Shown: positions 16,652 through 24,042 of the stretch, piece by piece
Layout of the letters: every line of letters begins with the position of its first letter
How positions within the stretch are numbered: the stretch's first letter is position 1
Translations under genes and position numbers: made by a program
The notes under the pieces: model-generated
Seen by the model: only the letters and a program-made list of their open reading frames with translations
Told to the model about the DNA's origin: nothing
The model's database searches: none
Source of the DNA: Chitinophagaceae bacterium
GTDB taxonomy: Bacteria; Bacteroidota; Bacteroidia; Chitinophagales; Chitinophagaceae
Direction of reading: 5' to 3'
Assembly: GCA_016787065.1 (NCBI GenBank)
Contig: JAEUVD010000046.1
Location: 1-64,000, forward strand
DNA: 64,000 bases

Positions 16652-17314
16652 ATGCTTTCATTATTTGCACAAGTAGATCAGTATATAGAACAATTAGTAG
16701 CCAATGAGGATACAGAATTAGTGATGGCCCGACAAGCGATAAGCAAAGCAGGATGGGCCGATCAAAGTATTTCACCGGTACAAGGCAAGCTACTTCAATT
16801 TTTTGCCAGAAGTTGTCAGGCTAAACGAATATTAGAAGTCGGAACCTTTGGTGCGTATAGCACCTTATGGTTAGCCAAAGCACTACCCCCGGAAGGAAAA
16901 CTTATTACGATTGAATCGGATCAGGAACATGCGGAACATGCTATTCACATCATACAACAATCAGCGCATCAACATCAGATAGAACTACTTCAAGGAACTG
17001 GCTTACACTGCATGACTGAACTTCTTTCGCAACGAGGAGCGCCGTTTGATTTCTTCTTTATTGATGCCGACAAGCCACCCTATCTCGAGTATTTTCAACT
17101 AGCCATCAAGTTAGCTCGCAAGGGAAGTATTATCGTTTGTGATAATGTTATTCGCAATGGTAAGGTATTAGATGAAACCAGTAACGATGAAAAAGTGATT
17201 GGTGTTCGTCGGTTAAATAATTACTTGAAAGATTGCAAGGAAGTAACTGCTGTGATACTTCAAACGGTGGGAAATAAAGAATATGACGGCATGGTTTTAG
17301 CGGTGGTGAATTAA
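16652..17314 (+). CDS. SAM-dependent O-methyltransferase (caffeoyl-CoA OMT-like)
   Basis: A 220-residue class I methyltransferase. The SAM-binding motif ILEVGTFGAYSTLWLAKALP sits at about 65-84. FFIDADKPPYLEYF and VCDNVIRNGKV supply the aspartates and asparagine that bind the divalent metal in the COMT-like family. This family methylates vicinal hydroxyls on small molecules; the substrate here is unknown. It is flanked by valS (divergent) and a separately promoted gene, so context gives no clue. Confidence 0.85.
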   Translation: MLSLFAQVDQYIEQLVANEDTELVMARQAISKAGWADQSISPVQGKLLQFFARSCQAKRILEVGTFGAYSTLWLAKALPPEGKLITIESDQEHAEHAIHIIQQSAHQHQIELLQGTGLHCMTELLSQRGAPFDFFFIDADKPPYLEYFQLAIKLARKGSIIVCDNVIRNGKVLDETSNDEKVIGVRRLNNYLKDCKEVTAVILQTVGNKEYDGMVLAVVN

Positions 17315-17356
17315 TAAAAGATGGATAAGTAATGGATGATGAACTGATTTCAAAAC

Positions 17357-17386
17357 TTTGAGTAAAACAATTGTTGTATAAATTTG
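17357..17386 (+). promoter_or_regulatory. Promoter TTTG-N18-TAAATTTG
   Basis: The -33 TTTG (17357-17360) and -7 TAAATTTG (17379-17386) are separated by 18 nt, close to the Bacteroidota consensus. The -7 box directly abuts the ATGATG start of the next gene, so its transcript would be leaderless. Confidence 0.5.
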
Positions 17387-17878
17387 ATGATGCGTTTATT
17401 ATTACCAGTTTTAGTTTTATTAGTAATTCCAATGCTACTCACCGGAAAAACTAACTCCTATTTTCTTTCTGGGTTAGGAAACTATGAAGGTTTATATGTT
17501 GGCTTTCAAAAAGAGTATAAATCCAAATGGTATTGGGAAGGATCTTTAGGACTCAATCCATTTCAACCTCAATATCAAATGTTGTATGTAGCATCGGGTT
17601 ATCCTCTTTTAACACACAAGAAAAAACCTATTGTGTTATATGCACAAGTAAAGGCACTCTGTTGGAATTTTAGTAACCAATACAATCATTTCTTGGTGTT
17701 TACACCCGATCTTGAATTACGTTGTAGGTACAACCGCAACAAATTAAAGCTAGCACTTACAGCAGGATATGTTTACAATACACCATTAATCTACACTCGT
17801 AAAACTAATTTAGAGGTGGGTTGGTTAAACGAATGGCAACCTTCTTTTAGTTTACAAACACAATTTCGTTTACGATGA
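17387..17878 (+). CDS. Small secreted outer-membrane-barrel-like protein
   Basis: A protein of 163 residues (ATG at 17387, with a second ATG at 17390). It has a signal peptide of ~20 residues and then repeated beta-strand patterns with aromatic ends (YEGLYVGFQKEYKSKWYWEG and LAGYVYNTPLIYTR-like strands), ending in a C-terminal aromatic/basic strand (FSLQTQFRLR). That suggests a small outer-membrane barrel; the family is not recognised. The stop overlaps the start of the GDPD lipoprotein by 4 nt, so the two are likely co-translated. Confidence 0.6.
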   Translation: MMRLLLPVLVLLVIPMLLTGKTNSYFLSGLGNYEGLYVGFQKEYKSKWYWEGSLGLNPFQPQYQMLYVASGYPLLTHKKKPIVLYAQVKALCWNFSNQYNHFLVFTPDLELRCRYNRNKLKLALTAGYVYNTPLIYTRKTNLEVGWLNEWQPSFSLQTQFRLR

Positions 17879-18708
17879 AAACAATATTCAGTTTAACAAC
17901 CTTCGTTCTTCTTCTTTTATTTTCTTCTTGTAAAAAAATTCATTATTATCCAGATAAGATAATACCGCACTGGAATACAAAGAGTATTGCACACAGAGCA
18001 GGTGGCAATAGTATCTATCGTGAAAACACACTGGAATCAGCCATGTTTGCTTTGAATTTATCCACCATTGATGGCATTGAAACCGATGTTCAAATTAGTA
18101 AAAGCAATACCGTTTGGATGAGTCATAATACAAAGGTAATTAGTTGTTACGGCGAAGAAAGATGCTTTTTCAGTACATGGGATAAGGATATCGAGCTTAT
18201 TGATTCCTGTAAAGGAATGCAAATTAAGTACACGAAACTTGAAACCACATTCGCTTACATGCATGCTATGCAAATCAAAAAAATGGTGAGTATTGATCTT
18301 AAATCTTGGACGGCTTGCGGTATAAACGGATTAGATGTTGAAGGAACTATGCGATTTGAAACAGAACAGATAATTAATCTGTCTCGTAAATATGAACTCG
18401 AAGATTATCTGTTATTTGAATCTGAAACTGCTTCTGTACTAAACTGGGTTCAAAAAAATAGCAACAAAGCTCAAACTTACTACCTTGAGTTTGACGACCT
18501 AGAGCGAGGCATGTTGGTAGCACTTGAAAATAATTTTACTGGCATATCCTACGATAGTGAATCCGAAAAAGGCAAATTAAATAAACCATTTATAGAACTA
18601 TTACATAAGAAAGGTTTGCGACTTATGGCCTGGCACATTATTTCAGAGGAACGAACACAATACTTAAAGGAAATTGGTGTTGATATCTTACAAGTTGATT
18701 TGCCTTAA
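17875..18708 (+). CDS. Glycerophosphodiester phosphodiesterase-like lipoprotein
   Basis: A 277-residue lipoprotein: signal peptide with lipobox LFSSC, Cys19 lipidated. The GDPD TIM-barrel motifs are His40-Arg41 (SIAHRAGG), Glu50-Asn51 (RENTLES), Glu69 and Asp71 (IETDVQIS) and His84 (WMSHN). The family hydrolyses glycerophosphodiesters to glycerol-3-phosphate. The C-terminal KGLRLMAWHIISEE keeps the tryptophan strand of the barrel. It is probably anchored in the outer membrane facing the periplasm (inference). It overlaps the preceding barrel-like gene by ATGA. Confidence 0.82.
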   Translation: MKTIFSLTTFVLLLLFSSCKKIHYYPDKIIPHWNTKSIAHRAGGNSIYRENTLESAMFALNLSTIDGIETDVQISKSNTVWMSHNTKVISCYGEERCFFSTWDKDIELIDSCKGMQIKYTKLETTFAYMHAMQIKKMVSIDLKSWTACGINGLDVEGTMRFETEQIINLSRKYELEDYLLFESETASVLNWVQKNSNKAQTYYLEFDDLERGMLVALENNFTGISYDSESEKGKLNKPFIELLHKKGLRLMAWHIISEERTQYLKEIGVDILQVDLP

Positions 18709-18764
18709 TTTCATCGTGATAACGCAATTCAAATAAACAACAACACTCAAGCAAAAGTGTCTCC

Positions 18765-19340
18765 TTACTCCATAAAATAAATTTGCTGAACCGTTTCTTT
18801 TAACTTCTGAAAGGGCTTCTTCGTGCGCTCTTGAATTTGTATAAACTTACCATATACAAAGAGAATTTTATACGATTCAGACGAGAAAAAACCAGGATCG
18901 CTATACTCCACATAAATAGATTGTACCTGATTCGTGAAGGCGTCCAACACAACATTTACCTTCTTTGTTTTTAAGGTAATATCTTCCGGTTCATACATAT
19001 ACGTAATCGTGGTAGACATCTCCTCACTTAATGGCGTAAGCTTATAATGATGATCAAACCGCTTGTTGTAAATATTCGTTTTCAACAAGTTTCCCTCCCA
19101 ATATTTCCAATCAATTTTAGATGCCAACATGCGTTGAGAATCTTTTTTTGCTCCAACTCCGTTAGTAATTAAAAACGATTTAGGAAATGTTTTAAACGGA
19201 CTTAAATTATCGCGAACTATCATACTCATGTCCGGGTAGTTCTTATATCCTTCTCCTTGTGGTTTTTTCGTTCTACATGAAGTTAATAGCAAGACCAAAC
19301 TTGTAAACAAAACGAAGTACATGTATTTACTTAACACCAT
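18765..19340 (-). CDS. Hypothetical lipoprotein
   Basis: A 191-residue protein with a hydrophobic signal segment and lipobox LLLTSC (Cys22). The mature part has alternating charged and aromatic strands (WKYWEGNLLKTN, SIYVEYSDPGFF) and ends with KPFQKLKETVQQIYFME. The family is not recognised. The first ATG overlaps the end of the SUI1 gene by 14 nt; a second ATG at 19322 avoids the overlap but loses the only positive charge of the signal peptide. It is last in the nadC-lipid kinase-SUI1 operon. Confidence 0.65.
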   Translation of the reverse strand: MVLSKYMYFVLFTSLVLLLTSCRTKKPQGEGYKNYPDMSMIVRDNLSPFKTFPKSFLITNGVGAKKDSQRMLASKIDWKYWEGNLLKTNIYNKRFDHHYKLTPLSEEMSTTITYMYEPEDITLKTKKVNVVLDAFTNQVQSIYVEYSDPGFFSSESYKILFVYGKFIQIQERTKKPFQKLKETVQQIYFME

Positions 19341-19650
19341 AACCTTCTTGTTTTAATAAGAGCATGATCTTTTCTTTATAATTACCCTGAATAATTACTT
19401 GACCGTCTTTTACCGACCCTCCTGTTCCACACTTTGTTTTCAGGAGCTTTCCAAGCACTTCTAAATCGTTCGACGTACCAACAAACCCTATAACTAAGGT
19501 AACCAGTTTACCTGCTCGATGCTTCGAATCTGTAACAACCTTCAATCGTTGTTGATCTTTCGCTAAGGTAACCTGTTCTTCTACTTCGTCTTCTATGTTA
19601 AAATTCGGATCGGTAGAATACATGATACCACTACTATATTTTTTACTCAT
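19327..19650 (-). CDS. SUI1/YciH family translation factor
   Basis: A 107-residue protein with a C-terminal SUI1 domain (about 40-107: HRAGKLVTLVIGF, CGTGGSVKDGQVIIQG). SUI1/eIF1-like proteins in bacteria (YciH) influence start-codon selection on the ribosome. That is notable here, because many mRNAs in this window look leaderless (see findings). It starts 2 nt after the lipid-kinase stop and overlaps the following lipoprotein gene, so it is expressed within the nadC operon. Confidence 0.88.
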   Translation of the reverse strand: MSKKYSSGIMYSTDPNFNIEDEVEEQVTLAKDQQRLKVVTDSKHRAGKLVTLVIGFVGTSNDLEVLGKLLKTKCGTGGSVKDGQVIIQGNYKEKIMLLLKQEGYGVK

Positions 19651-19652
19651 GT

Positions 19653-20543
19653 TTAAATAGATCTTATATGTTCAGGAATCATCAAATGTAAGGCATCTTT
19701 CATGATGCGAAAGGTACATATACCCTCGCATTGGTGTGCATCGCCATCTGCTTGAAAATAAGAAAGTGCATCCGCTTTTACTTGAAACACTTCACCACGT
19801 TCATATAAACAATGTTTATTATAAATTAGTTTCTTTCGCCATCCATCCCAAACAAATTTTATCGATTGCATTATTCCCATGCGTTGCACCACAATTAAAT
19901 CGAGCATGCCATCTTGCAAACTAGCTTCAGGGGCAATTTCAAATCCATATCCAAACTGTTTACCATTGGCAATATTCATAAAGAATCCTCTGCGTTGAAC
20001 GGTTTTGCTATCATCAATTCGAATATCATATAATTCGGGTTTATAAGTAAGATAGCGTTTCGCAACATACCAAACATACATTTTCAATCCTCGTTTAGTA
20101 GAATTTTTAATATCGGCGCAAACCAAGGCATCAATACCCACACCGGCGTTACTAATAAAATAAATATTATTCGCCTTCCCTAAATCGATGCAAACCGAAT
20201 GACCGTCTAACACATTCCGAACGGCTTCTGAAATAGCTAATGGAATACCACAATGACGAGCTAAACCGTTTCCGGAACCACAGGGCACGATAGCAAGAAT
20301 AACTTGGGTATTCGCCAACACTTGAATGATTTCATTCACCGTTCCATCGCCCCCCACCGCAACCACATGGGTATAGCCCTCTTCTAACGCTTGTTTGCAC
20401 AAACTTGTTGCATGGCCACCAAATTTTGTTTTACCAACATAGGTTTTCTCCGTGGAGAAATGTTCCGCCAAGGCATCCTCTACTTGCTGTATTTTTTTTA
20501 CACCAATTCTGCTATTCAGTATAAAAAAATAGGATGCACTCAT
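19653..20543 (-). CDS. Diacylglycerol/lipid kinase family protein (YegS/BmrU type)
   Basis: A 296-residue lipid kinase. The nucleotide-binding motif VVAVGGDGTVNEIIQ is at about 60-74 and IVPCGSGNGLARH at about 84-97. The C-terminal beta domain contains APEASLQDGMLDLIVV. Enzymes of this family phosphorylate diacylglycerol or related lipids, or in some cases sphingoid bases; Bacteroidota often make sphingolipids, so the lipid substrate is open. The ATG overlaps the nadC stop (ATGA). Confidence 0.87.
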   Translation of the reverse strand: MSASYFFILNSRIGVKKIQQVEDALAEHFSTEKTYVGKTKFGGHATSLCKQALEEGYTHVVAVGGDGTVNEIIQVLANTQVILAIVPCGSGNGLARHCGIPLAISEAVRNVLDGHSVCIDLGKANNIYFISNAGVGIDALVCADIKNSTKRGLKMYVWYVAKRYLTYKPELYDIRIDDSKTVQRRGFFMNIANGKQFGYGFEIAPEASLQDGMLDLIVVQRMGIMQSIKFVWDGWRKKLIYNKHCLYERGEVFQVKADALSYFQADGDAHQCEGICTFRIMKDALHLMIPEHIRSI

Positions 20544-21382
20544 GCGCTTATTACTGCTTTTAAACTCAAATCCATGCTTACCGCGTGATGAATAATTGCA
20601 CCCGCCGAAATAAATTGCACACCGGTTGCTGCATACGATGAAATGCTATCCAATGTAATGCCACCACTGGCCTCGGTTTCAATATGACCTGGCACTAACA
20701 ATACCGCTTCCTTCATCAGGTCAACACTAAAATTGTCGAACATGATACGTTGAACACCGCCATGCGCAACCACCCTTTTCACATCGTCTATGCTTCGCGT
20801 TTCAACTTCTATAGCCAAGTTTTTCTTCGTAAGCTTCAAATAATTATTCGCAGCATCAATCGCTTTTTCTATTCCGCCACAAAAATCGATATGATTATCT
20901 TTCAACATAATCATATCATACAAACCCATACGATGATTTTGTCCGCCACCAATACGTACAGCTTCTTTTTCAAACCAACGAAAATTAGGTGTTGTTTTAC
21001 GCGTATCGAGTAACGTAGCAGCATAACCCGAAAGTTTATTTACATAAGCACGTGTTAATGTGGCTATGCCCGACATTCGTTGCATGATATTCAGTATTAA
21101 ACGCTCTGTTTTTAAAATGGTATGCACAGAAGCTTTGATTTCAAACGCCAAATCACCTTTTTGTACTACGCAACCATCTTCCAAATAAATTGTAATACTT
21201 GCCTGAGGTTCTACTAGCTGTAAAATGCGCTGAGCAACCGCAACACCAGCAAGAATACCGTTTTCCTTTACTTTTAAAATGGCTGTGCCTTTTGTTTCCG
21301 GTGGAATGCAACACAAGGTGGAGTGATCACCGTCTTTAATATCCTCATCTAACGCAGCTTGAATAAAATCGTCGAAATTCAT
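20540..21382 (-). CDS. nadC: Nicotinate-nucleotide pyrophosphorylase (carboxylating)
   Basis: A protein of 280 residues. It converts quinolinate and PRPP to nicotinate mononucleotide in de novo NAD synthesis. Recognisable motifs are EDIKDGDHST near the N terminus, LDTRKTTPNFRWFEKEAVRIGGG with the substrate-binding lysine/arginine set, and IEASGGIT-type ETEASGGITLDSISSYA near the C terminus. I chose the ATG at 21382: the in-frame TTG at 21397 lies upstream of a perfect -7 box (TACTTTTG), which ends 4 nt before that ATG. Quinolinate synthase (nadA) and nadB are not in the window. Confidence 0.95.
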   Translation of the reverse strand: MNFDDFIQAALDEDIKDGDHSTLCCIPPETKGTAILKVKENGILAGVAVAQRILQLVEPQASITIYLEDGCVVQKGDLAFEIKASVHTILKTERLILNIMQRMSGIATLTRAYVNKLSGYAATLLDTRKTTPNFRWFEKEAVRIGGGQNHRMGLYDMIMLKDNHIDFCGGIEKAIDAANNYLKLTKKNLAIEVETRSIDDVKRVVAHGGVQRIMFDNFSVDLMKEAVLLVPGHIETEASGGITLDSISSYAATGVQFISAGAIIHHAVSMDLSLKAVISA

Positions 21383-21386
21383 GCGC

Positions 21387-21394
21387 CAAAAGTA
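21387..21394 (-). promoter_or_regulatory. -7 promoter box TACTTTTG for nadC
   Basis: An exact TAnnTTTG 4 nt before the nadC ATG, inside the short gap after the DUF4783 gene. nadC can thus be transcribed on its own, leaderless, as well as from upstream. Confidence 0.5.
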
Positions 21395-21406
21395 CAAGGC
21401 AGCGTG

Positions 21407-21826
21407 TTAATTTTCAAAGCGAAGTTCTTGCATCACCCAATTATTCCCTTTCTGAACGAAAAGCATATAGACCCTGTAAACTTTATTGGAGGTATGTAAA
21501 TAGCCAACGTAATAATATCGGTTGTACGAATTACCCTTATCCCAAGGCTCATAATTTTTTGGCTCAATTTTTGAAAAGAAGGTTTGAAGGGCTTTTTGGG
21601 CTGAAGATCGTGTGAACTTTTTACTTTTTTCGAAGAAAGTAATCTCTATTTCCGCATCAAAAAATTTAGACATAGTTTGGGCATTTCCATGTTTCATAGC
21701 ATTTCCTATATCTGTCATGTACGCAGGTTGTGCAGACAAACAATGGATGCTCAAAACAGAGACAAACCCTATTAGAAATATTTTTCTTGTTAGTAGGTCA
21801 AAAAATATTTTATATACCGAGTTCAA
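21407..21826 (-). CDS. DUF4783 family secreted protein
   Basis: A 139-residue protein with a signal peptide (~1-33, ending HCLSAQ) and an NTF2-like small domain (AMKHGNAQTMSKFFDAEIEITFF, AQKALQTFFSKIEP). It matches the Bacteroidota family DUF4783, which as I recall often lies next to nadC as here. The function is unknown. It lies 24 nt upstream of the nadC start on the same strand. Confidence 0.75.
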   Translation of the reverse strand: MNSVYKIFFDLLTRKIFLIGFVSVLSIHCLSAQPAYMTDIGNAMKHGNAQTMSKFFDAEIEITFFEKSKKFTRSSAQKALQTFFSKIEPKNYEPWDKGNSYNRYYYVGYLHTSNKVYRVYMLFVQKGNNWVMQELRFEN

Positions 21827-21862
21827 CTTTTTCGGTTCGTAGTGCGGAGCAAATATATTACT

Positions 21863-21870
21863 TAATTTCG
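21863..21870 (+). promoter_or_regulatory. -7-like promoter box TAATTTCG for gpmI
   Basis: One mismatch to TAnnTTTG, ending 4 nt before the gpmI ATG (21875). It lies in a 48-nt divergent gap with the DUF4783 gene. Confidence 0.4.
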
Positions 21871-21874
21871 CACA

Positions 21875-23398
21875 ATGTCGAAGAAAAGCTTCTTGATCAT
21901 TATGGATGGCTGGGGTTTAGGCCAAATTCCAGAGGCCGATGCTATACGTGCCGCAAACACACCCTTTGTAGATTCGCTCTATCAACGTTACCCTCATAGC
22001 CAGTTGATGACCTGTGGGGAATGTGTAGGATTGCCTAGTGGACAAATGGGGAATTCGGAAGTTGGGCATCTCAATATTGGAGCCGGACGAATTGTATATC
22101 AAGAACTTGAGCGCATCAATGTGGCTTTTAGAAAAGGTTCCTTTGAAGCTAATCCAACGGTTGAAACGTTGATTTCCTATTGTGAAACAAAACAAAAACC
22201 ATTACACCTCATAGGATTGTTGAGTGATGGTGGTGTTCATTCTCATATCGAACATTTTAAAAAAATTATTGATATATGTCACAGCAAAGGGCTCACTGAT
22301 GTGTACATCCATGTATTCACCGATGGTAGAGATACCGATCCGAAAAGTGGACTCGGCTTTCTTCGTGCTTTTAAAGAACATATCGATACTCGTTGTGGAA
22401 AAATAGCCAGTGTTTGTGGTCGGTATTACGCTATGGACCGTGATAAACGTTGGGAACGGGTAAAATTAGCTTATGATGCTTTAGTACATGGTGTGGGGCA
22501 ACGAACCCACAATGTATTAAACGATATAGAGGCCTCCTACCATGCAGGCATTACCGATGAATTTATTAAACCTTTGATTGTTTGTGATGATAACGAAAAG
22601 CCCATTGCAACTATTCAGGAAGGTGATGCCGTTTTTTGTGTGAATTTCAGAACAGACCGCTGTCGAGAGATAACACAAGCCCTCACGCAACAGGATTTTC
22701 CGGAACAAGGCATGAATACACTACCACTGCATTATGTTACCATGACCGAATACGATAAAACCTATAAAGGTATTGACGTTATTTTTCGGAATGATGACCT
22801 TAAAAATACACTCGGTGAGGTTTTAGCTAAGGCAGGAAAGAAACAAATTCGTATCGCCGAAACAGAAAAGTACCCGCATGTAACGTTTTTTTTCAGTGGT
22901 GGAAGAGAACAAGAATTCGAAGGTGAACGCCGCTTAATGGCTCCTTCTCCGAAAGATGTTGCTACCTATGATTTAAAACCGGAAATGAGTGCCCACGAGC
23001 TCACCAACCTTCTTCTTCCAGAAATAAAACATCAACAGGCTGATTTTATTTGTTTGAATTTTGCGAATGCCGATATGGTTGGGCATACCGGCGTTTGGGA
23101 TGCCGTAATTAAAGCGGTAGAAACCGTGGATCATTGTGTAGAACAATTAGTAACAGAAGCCTTGAGGATGGACTACACCGTATTCTTAACGGCAGACCAC
23201 GGTAACAGCGATTATATGATTAACGACGATGGCTCACCGAATACAGCTCATACCTTGAACCCGGTTCCTTTTTTTATCATATCCAATTATTTTTCCGGAC
23301 CGATTAAAGATGGAAAATTGGGTGATATAGCCCCTACGATACTCCATTTTATGGACATGGAAATTCCATCGGAAATGACCGGAGATTGTTTAGTTTAA
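21875..23398 (+). CDS. gpmI: 2,3-bisphosphoglycerate-independent phosphoglycerate mutase
   Basis: A 507-residue metalloenzyme of the alkaline phosphatase superfamily that interconverts 3- and 2-phosphoglycerate in glycolysis. Asp11 (IIMDGWG) and the phosphoserine nucleophile Ser61 (QMGNSEVGHLNIGAGR) are visible. The C-terminal metal ligands lie in NFANADMVGHTG and TADHGNSD. Length is typical (505-515). Transcribed alone from a short divergent promoter region. Confidence 0.97.
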   Translation: MSKKSFLIIMDGWGLGQIPEADAIRAANTPFVDSLYQRYPHSQLMTCGECVGLPSGQMGNSEVGHLNIGAGRIVYQELERINVAFRKGSFEANPTVETLISYCETKQKPLHLIGLLSDGGVHSHIEHFKKIIDICHSKGLTDVYIHVFTDGRDTDPKSGLGFLRAFKEHIDTRCGKIASVCGRYYAMDRDKRWERVKLAYDALVHGVGQRTHNVLNDIEASYHAGITDEFIKPLIVCDDNEKPIATIQEGDAVFCVNFRTDRCREITQALTQQDFPEQGMNTLPLHYVTMTEYDKTYKGIDVIFRNDDLKNTLGEVLAKAGKKQIRIAETEKYPHVTFFFSGGREQEFEGERRLMAPSPKDVATYDLKPEMSAHELTNLLLPEIKHQQADFICLNFANADMVGHTGVWDAVIKAVETVDHCVEQLVTEALRMDYTVFLTADHGNSDYMINDDGSPNTAHTLNPVPFFIISNYFSGPIKDGKLGDIAPTILHFMDMEIPSEMTGDCLV

Positions 23399-23423
23399 TT
23401 TACATTTACAGCAAGTTGCAACC

Positions 23424-23903
23424 TTGAAGAAACAACAAATAATAGGTTATGGTATGTTAGGGTTATTTTTAATTTCCCTTTCTGTATCCCTTTTGTTGCA
23501 ACTGGCTATCCTATTTCACAAACAGCATCACACCTTTAAGAATTTGGTTCAAGTGCGTATTGACTTGAAGGAGTGGAAAAACACTGTTCATGTAGGACAT
23601 GATGAAATTCTATTACATGGAAAACTATTTGACTACAAGCAAAAGAAAATCATAGGTAATCATATCATACTCACCGGATGTTATGATAACAAGGAAGAAG
23701 ATTTGATGAAAGCCAATCAGCAATTATGGAAAAAGAAAGTATTGGCAAGTTCCTTGTTTACATTTTTATTTTATGAACCAATAAACGCATCCCCTCTTTT
23801 TCATTTTATACCTGTTGCGCAACGCTCTTACTTAAATCTTTATACTTGTGCTCTTTTGCATCGTTATGGTCGTATAGAAATACCACCGCCGGATAGGTGT
23901 TAA
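23424..23903 (+). CDS. Hypothetical single-pass membrane protein before the TonB receptor
   Basis: A 159-residue protein from a TTG start; the only nearby ATG would remove the first ten residues. One hydrophobic helix (10-31) is followed by a soluble domain (VQVRIDLKEWKNTVHVGHDEI) and a C-terminal stretch ending in PPPDRC. The family is not recognised. Its position directly upstream of a TonB receptor suggests a link to uptake (inference). Its stop codon lies in the outer stem of the structured leader of that receptor. Confidence 0.55.
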   Translation: MKKQQIIGYGMLGLFLISLSVSLLLQLAILFHKQHHTFKNLVQVRIDLKEWKNTVHVGHDEILLHGKLFDYKQKKIIGNHIILTGCYDNKEEDLMKANQQLWKKKVLASSLFTFLFYEPINASPLFHFIPVAQRSYLNLYTCALLHRYGRIEIPPPDRC

Positions 23904-24027
23904 ATCAACAATTAGTCTTTTTTTATACTTATTACTTACACAAACCTTTTCGTTCAGGTTTGTAAACGTATGAATGGTACATGACCTGCATTACACGTCA
24001 ACACTACCATTCAACTATTGATTTAAC
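23899..24027 (+). promoter_or_regulatory. Structured leader (three-helix junction) upstream of TonB receptor
   Basis: Three perfect stems are nested here. The outer stem is GTTAAATCAA (23899-23908) with TTGATTTAAC (24018-24027). Hairpin two is ACAAACCT (23940-23947) with AGGTTTGT (23956-23963). Hairpin three is TGAATGGTA (23971-23979) with TACCATTCA (24005-24013). The outer stem ends 15 nt before the receptor ATG. No cobalamin B12-box or other riboswitch core that I know was found. It could be a cis-regulatory RNA, or the 9-bp palindrome could be a repressor site. Confidence 0.5.
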
Positions 24028-24042
24028 CTTATAAATTTCAAA

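Noticed and set aside
23899..24027. Cobalamin riboswitch before the TonB receptor
   Set aside because: No B12-box-like core was found; the stems are clear but the sequence does not match that class.
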